A stretch of DNA of 64,000 nucleotides from Mytilus edulis. Taxonomy: Eukaryota > Mollusca > Bivalvia > Mytilida > Mytilidae. Every line of letters starts with the position of its first letter. Position 1 is the stretch's first letter. Of this stretch, positions 57,201 to 62,525 are shown piece after piece. The stretch is from contig NC_092357.1 of the NCBI RefSeq assembly GCF_963676685.1, positions 70,770,971 to 70,834,970 on the forward strand. The letters are read 5' to 3'. Both the position numbers and the translations under genes were made by a program. The notes beneath the pieces are model-generated. The model did not search any database, had not been told where the DNA came from, and worked only from the letters and a program-made list of their open reading frames with translations.

Positions 57201-57966
57201 ATGAACACATCTCGCTTTAGAATAGTGTGATATTATTTATATAAATGAGATACAGTAGACATAGGAGAGTCATTTTACGCGTTTAATAAACCAGAGGCGG
57301 ATTTAGGAGGGGCAGGGGGCCCGGACCCCCCTTTTTGGGAAAAAAATTGGTTGCTTATATACATGTAGGGAATCATTGAAGCGTGACTGGAGCGGGCCCC
57401 CTCTTAGGTCAGTCAGTGGGCCCCCACTTATGAAAATATCTGGATCCGCCACTGTAAACAGGACAAACTAAAAAAAATACAACTATTACATAAGGAAGAG
57501 ATGTAATATGATAACAATTGAGACAATTATCCATCAGAGTTCAAATGATGATGGCCTAGTATATAACAAAACAATTTACAAAACACAAATATGACAGTCA
57601 TGTATACAAACGACAACCACTAAATAACACAGGACTTGAACAAAAAGAATGAGTCGGAATCGACAAAAACAACAACATGCGTGTTAGTGTTCACCGTCTA
57701 ACCTTTCACGGTGATTTAACAGTACTGTATTTGTCTTGTTTCAATCTTTTTTATGATGCGTACACTTAAAAGTTGGTGCACTGTTGAATTCTAAATCACA
57801 GTAACACCAATTGCATATATTATATTTCTATTTAAGCATTTACTATTAAATAGTTTGAATAAAGTAAGAAATAAAAGTTAAAGCCTACCTCGGGTTCCAT
57901 GTTTTGAGTTTTAATCCGTTCGAGAATATCAGGTATTTTCTTGTTTGTGGCGATAGTAGGTCGACT
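24030..57966 (-). CDS. SLC6-family Na+/Cl--dependent amino-acid or neurotransmitter transporter (gene span, 15 exons)
   Basis: Plasma-membrane symporter of the neurotransmitter:sodium symporter fold. Exons in transcript order: 57889-57966, 46888-47005, 45706-45837, 42498-42713, 41763-41817, 40757-40889, 37645-37779, 37029-37132, 36360-36484, 34121-34233, 31819-31959, 29154-29253, 27777-27892, 25214-25375, 24030-24233. All junctions are GT/AG and in phase: 643 codons plus stop, a normal family length. The sequence shows the TM1 motif [16 protein letters not shown] with Gly at the position where amine transporters have Asp, KNGGGAFLIPY, an EL2 Cys pair with four N-X-S/T sequons, ASYNKF in TM6 and [13 protein letters not shown] in TM7. 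The chloride-site residues (Tyr in LIPY, Ser in FYS, Asn and Ser in NCLTS) are kept. This fits the glycine/amino-acid branch; the substrate is not determinable. The true N-terminus may lie in an unseen upstream exon. Confidence 0.93.
24510..24840 (+). repeat. Dispersed repeat (GAGAGGTTTAGCTAGC family) in SLC6 intron 14
   Basis: A longer copy including the 5' part ('gcacagtgttgactgctgta', 'gtttacgcatcgttgtc') and the shared core gagaggtttagctagc, then 'gcctgtaccaagtcagga' and 'attagggctttccc'. Confidence 0.75.
25214..25375 (-). CDS. SLC6 transporter exon 14 (TM12)
   Basis: 54 codons, phase 0; acceptor ttgtag, donor GGG|gtaagc. [12 protein letters not shown], then [19 protein letters not shown], the conserved TM12 entry. 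The 5' half of this exon together with its acceptor is duplicated twice further upstream (25430-25675). Confidence 0.95.
25430..25675 (-). repeat. Two extra copies of exon 14 acceptor plus exon 5' half
   Basis: Period about 146 bp. Each copy contains the acceptor ttgtag|gttgtaattg, the first about 75 coding bases with a few substitutions (for example codons for [12 protein letters not shown]), and upstream intron sequence. They lack the exon's 3' half and donor, so they cannot replace the exon on their own. Confidence 0.88.
26026..27776 (-). repeat. About 17 tandem 104 bp units, each an exon 13 3' end plus splice donor
   Basis: Every unit runs from inside exon 13 (AGAAATGATGATGGG) through codons for [18 protein letters not shown] to the donor GC(A/G)|GTGAGTATTG and about 10 intron bases, then directly re-enters the next exon piece. 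Most units are 104 bp, so the frame shifts from unit to unit. Three variant units (caaggcg/ggcaggg, gttaatt, gacgaag) occur in the same order at about 26375-26650 and 27395-27670. This shows a 1021 bp higher-order duplication. Confidence 0.93.
27777..27892 (-). CDS. SLC6 transporter exon 13 (loop and TM11)
   Basis: The only copy with a proper acceptor (tttttcag at 27893 and above) and the full 5' part [14 protein letters not shown]. Two bases complete the Gly begun in exon 12, and it ends phase 0 at SPVALA. IEMM.G..P and [13 protein letters not shown] match the TM10-TM11 region of the family. Confidence 0.93.
28430..29153 (-). repeat. Degenerate copies of the exon 12 donor junction
   Basis: Segments reading (minus strand) ctacatatatg|gtaagtt..acag and atgtcgacg..catacagtataaag recur four or five times between 28430 and 29150, with progressively damaged donors ('atattgttag', 'tatggttag'). 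A dispersed repeat at 28640-28990 interrupts the series. Confidence 0.65.
29154..29253 (-). CDS. SLC6 transporter exon 12 (TM10)
   Basis: 33 codons plus one base; acceptor tttccag, donor TATG|gtaagt. [20 protein letters not shown] and [13 protein letters not shown] are the strongly conserved EL5/TM10 segment. Confidence 0.95.
29719..30190 (+). repeat. Two tandem units of about 241 bp in SLC6 intron 11
   Basis: Both units begin tttagttttctgtaattagt and contain 'tgcaatagcat', 'gttcttatcccg', 'caatgccgtattt' and 'cgatcttttatatct'. The right border continues into a dispersed motif 'ggcgtcactggtgagtcttg', a relative of which ('acgcacgtctggcgtatgaa') also occurs near 28020. Confidence 0.8.
31819..31959 (-). 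CDS. SLC6 transporter exon 11 (TM8 end and TM9)
   Basis: 47 codons, phase 0; acceptor tttcag, donor AGG|gtatgt. [14 protein letters not shown] (TM8 exit) then [17 protein letters not shown] (TM9). Sequence on either side is AT-rich and non-coding. Confidence 0.95.
32430..33020. repeat. Cluster of GAGAGGTTTAGCTAGC-family copies in alternating orientation
   Basis: A reversed copy at 32430-32600, a forward copy at 32640-32850, and a palindromic fragment of the same family at 32928-33020 (arms containing the cctgtaccaaggcagg element). The head-to-head arrangement can itself form hairpins. Confidence 0.75.
32928..33123. repeat. Two abutting near-perfect palindromes
   Basis: The first palindrome, 32928-33020, has arms of about 42 bp around a T run. 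The second, 33016-33123, has arms 33016-33059 and 33080-33123 with one mismatch around atggctagccat. They share the few bases gttgt, so the order is A, A', B, B'. In intron 10 of the SLC6 gene. Confidence 0.92.
33297..33414 (+). repeat. 58 bp unit, two copies
   Basis: 'tgtatgtggactaacac' and 'tttatccatgtaaatcag' recur exactly at a spacing of about 58 bp. Non-coding tandem duplication within intron 10. Confidence 0.85.
34121..34233 (-). CDS. SLC6 transporter exon 10 (EL4 and TM8)
   Basis: Two bases complete a Gly split from exon 9, then 37 codons to the donor CTT|gtaagt. [16 protein letters not shown] is the EL4 signature. [20 protein letters not shown] opens TM8. At the Na2 sodium site this protein has Ser-Ser where amine and GABA carriers have Asp-Ser. 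Confidence 0.95.
34600..34945 (+). repeat. Dispersed repeat (GAGAGGTTTAGCTAGC family) in SLC6 intron 9
   Basis: Contains gagaggtttagagagc, 'gcgtgtaccgagtctgga' and 'gattagggactttccg'. A diverged relative of the 5' part with 'gtcctgtaccaagtcagga' follows at 35340-35720, and another copy of that subtype lies near 30290-30510. Confidence 0.7.
36360..36484 (-). CDS. SLC6 transporter exon 9 (TM7)
   Basis: One base completes an Arg codon split from exon 8, then 41 codons and one base to the donor GGAG|gtaaga. [20 protein letters not shown] carries the Asn and Ser that coordinate chloride in the family. [12 protein letters not shown] follows. A second degenerate copy of the acceptor ('accattttatag') sits about 45 bases upstream. 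Confidence 0.94.
37029..37132 (-). CDS. SLC6 transporter exon 8 (TM6)
   Basis: 34 codons plus two bases; acceptor attacag, donor TTAAG|gtattg. [20 protein letters not shown], then [12 protein letters not shown]. This is the unwound TM6 that contacts substrate. The bulky or glycine residue before GGL in many relatives is Ser here. Confidence 0.95.
37645..37779 (-). CDS. SLC6 transporter exon 7 (TM5 and EL3)
   Basis: 45 codons, phase 0; acceptor ttgtag, donor GAT|gtaagt. [20 protein letters not shown] is TM5. [13 protein letters not shown] is the EL3 signature. Confidence 0.96.
38110..40756 (-). repeat. About 32 tandem units of about 82 bp, each an exon 6 3' end plus splice donor
   Basis: On the minus strand each unit reads ggaactagctctatgtaac, then exon 6 codons for [20 protein letters not shown], then the donor AAG|gta, and enters the next unit. 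The join uses the shared string ggaactagc, present both inside exon 6 and in the unit joint. Units differ by scattered substitutions and small indels. The array fills nearly all of intron 6 (40756 to 37780). Confidence 0.94.
40757..40889 (-). CDS. SLC6 transporter exon 6 (end of EL2 and TM4)
   Basis: The acceptor tttgcag precedes a single C that completes Asn from exon 5; then 44 codons to AAG|gtagga. [30 protein letters not shown] (TM4) and SKGIKSLGK. Only this copy has the 5' half and acceptor; the rest of the array copies its 3' half. Confidence 0.94.
41763..41817 (-). CDS. SLC6 transporter exon 5 (55-base microexon in EL2)
   Basis: Acceptor gtttacag, donor TTTAA|gtatgt. Encodes [17 protein letters not shown] plus split codons on both sides. 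It joins exon 4 (phase 1) to exon 6 (phase 2) to give DEYFNNKVLEIS, the expected sequence before TM4. Two N-glycosylation sequons (NFT, NKT). Too short for ORF scans and found only by phase fitting. Confidence 0.88.
41883..42163 (+). repeat. TTAA-flanked short TIR element (GGTGGTACC family), copy 3, in SLC6 intron 4
   Basis: Left end TTAAGGTGGTACCTAACAC, right end GTGTTAGGTACCACCTT. The 17 bp terminal inverted repeat is perfect in this copy. Confidence 0.88.
42301..42386. repeat. Near-perfect hairpin element in SLC6 intron 4
   Basis: Arms 42301-42338 and 42349-42386 (38 bp, about three mismatches) around a 10 bp loop. The outer part reads tcatctttgccagccaag and the inner part gatccacttccctc. 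A compact foldback of the kind scattered in mussel DNA. Confidence 0.9.
42498..42713 (-). CDS. SLC6 transporter exon 4 (TM3 and most of EL2)
   Basis: Two bases, 71 codons, one base; acceptor ttgtag, donor TGTG|gtgagt. [20 protein letters not shown] (TM3) keeps the substrate-gating Tyr of IYY but has Ala where Asn is usual. EL2 has [14 protein letters not shown] (disulfide Cys pair) and sequons NFS and NSS. Confidence 0.95.
42830..44210 (+). repeat. 52 bp minisatellite, about 26 units, in SLC6 intron 3
   Basis: Unit core: gatttagatatcgtagagc, then 'atgtgattttgataacaagt' in the left two thirds and 'gtatgatttagattacaagt' in the right third (about 43800-44140). The right third is almost perfectly homogeneous. 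Degenerate units continue past a dispersed-repeat insertion to about 44690. Confidence 0.9.
44225..44452 (-). repeat. Dispersed repeat (GGGAATGTGTCAAAG family) inserted in the minisatellite
   Basis: Reverse copy running from 'aacatgtttaaccccgcc' through 'cattggtggccttcggctg' to 'tttgacacattt'. Minisatellite-like sequence resumes directly after it, so it inserted into the array. Confidence 0.75.
45090..45266 (+). repeat. 29 bp tandem repeat, six units
   Basis: Unit catctatttgacgtgactct followed by gtatttata; one unit is shortened to 27 bp. In SLC6 intron 3 beside a dispersed repeat starting at about 45270. Confidence 0.92.
45270..45690 (+). repeat. Dispersed repeat (GAGAGGTTTAGCTAGC family), long copy
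   Basis: Contains 'gtttggtttgttcacatata', 'gagaggtttacttagc', 'gcctgtaccaagtcatga' and 'tgatgtgtttgaattttt'. It ends within 20 bases of the exon 3 donor. Confidence 0.72.
45706..45837 (-). CDS. SLC6 transporter exon 3 (TM2 and IL1)
   Basis: Two bases complete Gly from exon 2; 43 codons; one base. Acceptor tttag, donor AAAG|gtaaga. [20 protein letters not shown] then [12 protein letters not shown], the TM2 signature. The Tyr of LIPY is a chloride ligand in the family. Confidence 0.96.
46170..46293 (+). repeat. 31 bp tandem repeat, four units
   Basis: Unit ttatttgattaccagaccga followed by acattttatga, exact over four copies. In SLC6 intron 2. Confidence 0.92.
46363..46809. repeat. 447 bp foldback element in SLC6 intron 2
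   Basis: The two halves are inverted copies with arms of roughly 215 bp meeting near 46590 at attgatatcaat. Outer ends are agaatcatattcaaaacagt and its inverse. Arms differ by scattered substitutions. No ORF. It lies about 80 bases from the exon 2 donor. Confidence 0.9.
46888..47005 (-). CDS. SLC6 transporter exon 2 (TM1)
   Basis: 39 codons plus one base; acceptor tgacag, donor GGAG|gtaagt. [20 protein letters not shown] then [19 protein letters not shown], the defining TM1 signature of the family. Confidence 0.97.
47093..47363 (+). repeat. Dispersed MITE-like element (GCCCCAC family), copy 3
   Basis: Begins atgctccaccaacgatagta, a diverged terminal unit, and ends tattattcttgtt. The internal GTCC run is shortened compared with the copy at 651. 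Confidence 0.75.
48136..48250 (+). repeat. Dispersed repeat (GATGTGGTGTGAGTGCC family)
   Basis: Reads catgtggtatgagtgcc and 'caaccctccatccaagtcac', ending near 'ggtcttcag'. A same-family reverse copy lies at 50340-50455. Confidence 0.7.
49057..49296. repeat. 240 bp element with 20 bp TIR
   Basis: Left tttttggacaggctacctac and right gtaggtaacctgtccaaaaa pair with one mismatch. Sub-terminal 'ggtaggacatt' and 'aatgtctacc' also pair. Non-coding. Confidence 0.75.
50085..50245 (+). repeat. Dispersed repeat (GGGAATGTGTCAAAG family), diverged copy
   Basis: Reads ggggaatgtgtcatcttgag, 'gacaacaacccaacc' and 'gggtcttcaacagagcgag', ending near 'gtgtataatgatgtac'. Confidence 0.65.
50666..50765. other. 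Assembly gap, 100 N
   Basis: Exactly 100 N. The round number suggests a placeholder of unknown true length. Frames reported across it are meaningless. Confidence 1.
51178..51510 (-). repeat. Dispersed MITE-like element (GCCCCAC family), copy 4, with expanded GACG run
   Basis: Reverse copy with a tandem tract at 51385-51470 built of acagacggacggacaaacga units. This is the expanded form of the GTCC run in the other copies. Confidence 0.78.
51810..52150 (+). repeat. Dispersed repeat (GGGAATGTGTCAAAG family), long copy A
   Basis: Nearly identical over about 335 bp to 58336-58672, including gggtcaccaacaggtcttca, 'gaggcgtccttcagctgg', 'gacttgggacaggcg' and 'gtttgtgagatctcaaccct'. The high identity points to recent mobility. 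Confidence 0.85.
52700..52870 (+). repeat. 27 bp tandem repeat, about six imperfect units
   Basis: Unit tgctttgtattttggtcact plus tttaaca, with changes among copies. In SLC6 intron 1. Confidence 0.8.
53355..54645. repeat. Inverted pair of T-rich/A-rich 'gtcctgcc' blocks
   Basis: The block 53355-53623 (series of gtcctgcc or atcctgac plus T runs, ending aaatcaaatggtagctcc) is mirrored by 54386-54645. About 0.76 kb of unrelated sequence lies between, including a reversed GATGTGG-family piece and a reversed GGGAATG-family copy at 54135-54285. Confidence 0.75.
54858..55080. repeat. 223 bp element with GGGTCTCATTGGGG ends
   Basis: Left GGGTCTCATTGGGG and right CCCCAATGAGACCC form a perfect 14 bp TIR. 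The interior is rich in 'cccgcttac' and 'tcacgctta' pieces. Non-coding. Confidence 0.85.
56440..56600 (+). repeat. Dispersed repeat (GGGAATGTGTCAAAG family), short copy
   Basis: Reads gaatagaaatgggaatgtca, 'acaacaacccgatc', 'caccgataggtcttcaacg' and 'agctagcccctata'. Confidence 0.7.
57292..57454. repeat. 163 bp element with CAGAGGCGGAT ends
   Basis: Left cagaggcggatttagg and right ctggatccgccactg form an imperfect inverted pair. The GC-rich interior (gggggcccggacccccc) contrasts with the surroundings. A fragment with the same right end ('ggatccgccactgg') occurs at 59780-59795. Confidence 0.7.
57889..57966 (-). CDS. SLC6 transporter exon 1 seen here (cytoplasmic N-terminus)
   Basis: 26 codons, phase 0; acceptor ataacag, donor GAG|gtaggc. 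[20 protein letters not shown] then QNMEPE, joining GKARANWG of exon 2. A good acceptor upstream suggests an earlier coding exon. The Met at 57900 is an alternative start giving [12 protein letters not shown]. Weaker than the other exons because the N-terminus is poorly conserved. Confidence 0.7.
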
Positions 57967-58335
57967 CTGTTATCACACAAGTTACTGTTTGATTTATACT
58001 GATAAACATTTTATCTCTTAAAATTTAAATAGTTTTTAATTATTAGGTAAACTGCAGCGTCTTTCGAATGTTGTTGGGTTTTTTTCAGACCAAAAGTTGA
58101 ATTATTTTTTATTTAATAAATACAGATGACGAATTGCGAAATAAGACTAAACGTACTAACAAGTCTTGTATTTAATTGTTTTGGCCTTGTGTTAGACAAA
58201 TTCAAAGCAGATCGATTTTCACTGATTATAAAGGTAGAAGTCTTTACATTTCGCTACCAAAACTATACACAAAAATACTTGTTGTTTTTATTTTTATTGG
58301 TTTGTTTTATGTTATGTTATTTTACCTTACATTTT

Positions 58336-58672
58336 AATAAAATTGAGAATGGAAATGGGGAATGTGTCAAAGAGACAACAACCCGACCAAATAAAAAACA
58401 ACAGCAGAGGGTCACCAACAGGTCTTCAATGTAGCGAGAAATTCCCGCACCCGGAGGCGTCCTTCAGCTGGCCCCTAAACAAACATAAACTAGTCCAGTG
58501 ATAATGAACGCCATACTAATTTCCAAATTGTACACAAGTAACTAAAATTAAAATAATACAAGACTAACAAAGGCCAGAGGCTCCTGACTTGGGACAGGCG
58601 GAAAAATGCGGCGGGGTTAAACATGTTTGTGAGATCTCAACCCTCCCCCTATACCTCTAACCAATGTAGTTT
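58336..58672 (+). repeat. Dispersed repeat (GGGAATGTGTCAAAG family), long copy B
   Basis: Near twin of 51810-52150, oriented the same way. A 102-codon frame running into its 5' end from 58126 has no family resemblance and is not called as a gene. Confidence 0.85.
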
Positions 58673-58769
58673 GTTTGTTTGTTTATTGTTTTCTCTTTTG
58701 TCATATCTTTACCATGTTTACGACATTCGGTGTTAGCCAATAATAAAAAAGAGATCTCTGAAATTTACA

Positions 58770-59160
58770 TAAAACATGATGGTCATTAAAAGAGGGGCGA
58801 AAGATACCAGAACTGTCAAACTCATAAATCGAGAATAAACTGACAACGTCATGGCTAAAAATGAAAAAAAGACAAATAATAGGCCTAGTACACATGACAC
58901 AACATCATCAATTTTCGTCTAACATATACGTCACTTCAAAATCACATGTTCCTGGCCAAGGCCATGAACAATTAAAACAGAAGCCACCAATGGAACATAA
59001 TAACACGTGCTTTGTCTGCCAATGAGACTAATACTAAGTACATAGACAGGGAAACAAAATAACGAATATATGCTCCAGAAAACAAAATGAACCATGGAAC
59101 ATGATAAGAACACGTGGTTTGACTGCAAATGAGACAGCTATACATTAAGGATGTAAACAA
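58770..59160 (+). repeat. Dispersed repeat fragments (GACAACATCATGGC family)
   Basis: 58790-58930 matches the start of the repeat at 21400 ('cataaatcgagaataaac', 'gacaacgtcatggc'). Next comes a pair of sub-repeats carrying 'accaatggaacataataaca' and 'accatggaacatgataaga' about 110 bp apart. Confidence 0.6.
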
Positions 59161-59208
59161 CGTACATATTAAAAGTCAAGTTTATTTGTAATATTTGTCA
59201 ACGCCAGA

Positions 59209-59348
59209 TCAACCAACTACTGGGTATTCTTCAAACACGGGTGAAATTAGGTAACCAGAGAATGTACAGTACACTTCATCGGTTGCTCCATACATGTACG
59301 TTTTGGCGCCATTTTTAGAGTCTACAGCCATAACGTAAACTTCATCAC
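59209..59348 (-). CDS. C1q-domain protein, last exon
   Basis: Two bases complete Gly, then DEVYVMAVDSKNG, TYMYGATDEVYCTFSGYLIS, a short tail PVFEEYPVVG and stop. GDEVYV and FSGYL are the last two conserved strands of the C1q fold. Confidence 0.9.
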
Positions 59349-62300
59349 CTAGAATGAAAACAGTATTTGAACAAATTGGATGATGATTAATTTGATATCA
59401 TGTTATTTAAATTTTATTTTACAAGTCATGTGTTATTTAATTTTATTTTACAAGTCATGTGTTATTTTCTTTTTCTTTATTACTCGGTAATAAACGAAAT
59501 ATTGTTGTAGGTAATAAGCAAATAAATACTTTACTTATCAAGTGACATGTGAAAAAGTTTTGTCTCAATCTCAATGTAGATCGATGGTATTTAGCATGGA
59601 AAATATACAATTCAAATGCAACCACTACAATGATCTTCATGGCCTCGCTCGTCGAGAGACCCCAGGGGTTGGAGCCCCCCTTTTTTTGGCCGATCAATGC
59701 ATTTGAATGGGAGCATATAGTTGGAACCCCCCCCCCCTTTTTTTACTCTGTGTTGGGAACCCCCCTTTTTAAAATGGCTGGATCCGCCACTGGCTGTATA
59801 ATTGCTAACGAGACGACACACCACAAAAATCCGAAGGACGTTGATTTCAGCAACTATAGGACAATGTACGGCCTTCAATAATGAGCAAAACTGTAAAGTC
59901 GCCTATATGTTTTAAATACCCGACATGACAAAATGTAAAATAAGTCAAATGAAAAAAAAACATAACCTGATTTTGATGCAAAACGATAAACGAAAAACAT
60001 ATATGACTTTAACCAACGACAACCAATGAAGTACTTGCTCTTGACTTGGGACAGGCACATATAGAATGGGTATATTCAAATGAATGAGTCAATTGGCCCA
60101 AAATACGAAAAGTTTCTACCTTCTTTTAAAAGTTGACAGGTTTGCACTTGAGTTTATCGTTAATTTGACTTACTTACAGAAAATTCTAACTGCAAAGTTC
60201 GACTGATAAAAAATAATCAGCATTAACTTTTATACAGTCTGTACCTACCAAACTGACAAAAAGATTAGATCGATAAAGTATATTAAAAATATGACGATCA
60301 ATAACTGCCTTAATCAGACCAAATGTTATACATTCAATGCTTACATATCATCAGATCATCTAACGAATTAAATTGAAAACGAAAGTATAAACCTACTAAG
60401 ATTTTAAAACTACATTTTGTGAATTTCTCCGTTAGTCTAAGAGAACATTAGTTTACCTATTAATTGAAATTGGCTTCAAACAGCTTTTCGTAACTTCAAA
60501 TGCCTTTAGATTTACGTTAAACGAAAAACGAAAAACATATATGACTTTAACCAACGACAACCAATGAAGCACTTGCTCTTGACTTGGGACAGGCACATAT
60601 AGAATGGGTATATTCAAATGAATGAGTCAATTGGCCCAAAATACGAAAAGTTTCTGCCTTCTTTTTAACATTCATATTTATATTCATTTGGTGATTTGCG
60701 TCTATTGTGTCTATTTATTTTTATTTTTTTTCGTGCTCCGTACCTATCTATCTTTCGTGCTCCGTACCTATCTATCTTTCGTGCTCCGTACCTATCTATC
60801 TTTCGTGCTCCGTACCTATCTATCTTTCGTGCTCCGTACCTATCTATCTTTCGTGCTCCGTTCCTATCTATCTTTCGTGCTCCGTACCTATCTATCTTTC
60901 GTGCTCCGTACCTATCTATCTTTCGTGCTCCGTACCTATCTATCTTTCGTGCTCCGTACCTATCTATCTTTCGTGCTCCGTACCTATCTATCTTTCGTGC
61001 TCCGTACCTATCTATCTTTCGTGCTCCGTACCTATCTATCTTTCGTGCTCCGTACCTATCTATCTTTCGTGCTCCGTACCTATCTATCTTTCGTGCTCCG
61101 TACCTATCTATCTTTCGTGCTCCGTACCTATCTATCTTTCGTGCTCCGTACCTATCTATCTTTCGTGCTCCGTACCTATCTATCTTTCGTGCTCCGTACC
61201 TACCTATCTATCTTTCGTGCTCCGTTCCTATCTATCTTTCGTGCTCCGTACCTATCTATCCACTTGTAAAAGAGGTTTTTGTAGGTTGTTCTTATACTGT
61301 GTTGTAACACTACTCTCACATGTTTTTAGCAAGTCGCTCATACACATGTTTGACCCACCATGTTCTTTATGTGCCAGTCCAAGGTCAGGAGCCTAGGATT
61401 CTTTGGTTTTATTTATATGTCTGTGAAATTTGTTATTCGTAAATGATAATTTTATAAATTATCACGCCGGATTTGCTGTTTGAATTGTTTCACATTTGTC
61501 ATATTGAGGCAATCAGATTGATGTTGGGGCCTAATATAGCATAATATACGGCATGTTTTTTCTTATTGTTAAAGGCCTTCAGATTACCTATAACTGCTCA
61601 TTGTTAAAGGCCTTCAGATTACCTATAACTGCTCATATTCACCATGTCCACGCTAGACAGTTGTCTGGTTGACAACCATATAACATCTTCTGTTATAATT
61701 TGTATACCAAGGTTGGTTACTGTTTAACGAGAGCTTATGGGGAACCATTATATACAAGGATATGAAATTGTTATCGTTAAAACGTGGGTTAAAATCGCAT
61801 GTAGTGTAAACAGGTGTGTCAGTTTCTTGTCAATTTACCTGTCGTTATAAAAATGCCCTTTTTATCTCAATTAATCAAATTCAATTTAATTAGTTATCAA
61901 ATTCGGGTATTTATTTTTAACGCGAAGTGGATTTGCAGCAGATTATTGATGCCCTCTTTGTTTAGCGTCCTACTTAACGTTGTCTGGTCTTTTTCTTCTC
62001 TCGACGTATTACTATATTGTATAGATGCGACATATATAATTATAAATACACTTCTAATAGCGTTGTTCTGAATTGTGTCTATAATTGTATTTAATAAAGA
62101 CAGGTAAACAGTGAACAGCATAGTTAAAAGAGCTTTTTGCTGTTATTGGACCCCCCTTTAGCCCCCTCTTAGAACAGAATCTAAATATTCCACAAACCAC
62201 CTCGCAGAGAAAAGAAAACAAAGTCTATGCGGGTCCCCAACGATAGGAAAGGGTTTATCAGGGTCTGAAGGGGTGTCTTTATTTCTGTATAATCTTTATA

Positions 62301-62525
62301 TTTTCAGTGCTTTTTCTCCATTATTTTCTTCGTTATTTTTTTTCCCCCATCCATTTAGGGGTCATCCAGACCCTAATGTGTGAAAACGGAGGTTACAATC
62401 AACTTACCTTTAGATATATGAATGGCGACTGAGTTTCCACCGGCTGAGTAGTCATTGGCAGTATGTCCGTATACAGATACAACATAATGATAATTATGGT
62501 ACAACTGAAGCCAAACTGTTTTGTC
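59209..62525 (-). CDS. C1q-domain-containing protein, 3' part (two exons; 5' end not seen)
   Basis: Exons 62408-62525 and 59209-59348 join in phase (TCTAAAG|gtaagt to ctag|GTGAT) to give 84 codons, then a TGA stop at 59209-59211. The product is the C-terminal half of a C1q/TNF-like jelly-roll: VWLQLYHNYHYVVSVYGHTA, NDYSAGGNSVAIHISKGDEV, and the closing FSGYLIS. In secreted C1q-domain proteins this module trimerises and binds ligands such as microbial surfaces; mussels carry very large families of them. The first half of the domain and any signal peptide must be encoded further upstream, beyond 64000 or in an unrecognised exon. Upstream neighbour of the SLC6 gene on the same strand, with about 1.2 kb between them. 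Confidence 0.87.
59795..59880 (+). repeat. Dispersed repeat fragment (GATGTGG family 3' part)
   Basis: Carries 'aacgagacgacaca' and 'acaatgtacggccttcaat'. It directly follows a C-run-rich fragment (59655-59795) ending ggatccgccactgg. Confidence 0.6.
59988..60665 (+). repeat. Pair of about 141 bp direct repeats, 536 bp apart
   Basis: 59988-60129 and 60524-60665 are almost identical ('aaacatatatgactttaac', 'gacttgggacaggcac', 'aatgagtcaattggccc'). The segment between has no ORF. It reads as a local duplication or recombination footprint in the C1q intron. Confidence 0.85.
60731..61260 (+). repeat. 24 bp minisatellite, about 22 units, in the C1q-gene intron
   Basis: Unit tcgtgctccgtacctatcta followed by tctt, nearly exact throughout. 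Because 24 is a multiple of three and the unit has no stop on the plus strand, all three forward frames stay open over 200 codons (LSFVLRTY, SIFRAPYL, IYLSCSVP repeats). It is antisense to the C1q gene and there is no sign of a gene around it, so not called as coding. Confidence 0.95.
62408..62525 (-). CDS. C1q-domain protein, penultimate exon
   Basis: 39 codons plus one base; acceptor attgtag, donor AAAG|gtaagt. DKTVWLQLYHNYHYVVSVYG then NDYSAGGNSVAIHISKG, the middle strands of the C1q fold, including the family's NDYSxGGNS turn. Confidence 0.9.

Larger units (their letters stand above)
47006..57888. other. SLC6 intron 1, 10.9 kb, repeats only
   Basis: No exon-like frame was recognised. Beyond the listed elements it holds C-runs at 49750-49772 and 53577-53599, low-complexity AT tracts and diverged repeat fragments (for example 57500-57620). 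A short 5' exon of the gene could still hide here or further right. Confidence 0.55.

Noticed and set aside
24030..57966. SLC6 locus as a pseudogene because of the damaged-looking exon copies
   Set aside because: One copy of every exon joins in phase with GT/AG sites to an intact 643-codon frame; the damaged copies are extra.
60622..61396. Three overlapping 203-229 codon frames
   Set aside because: All are read-through of a 24 bp minisatellite; no domain, splice context or composition of a gene.
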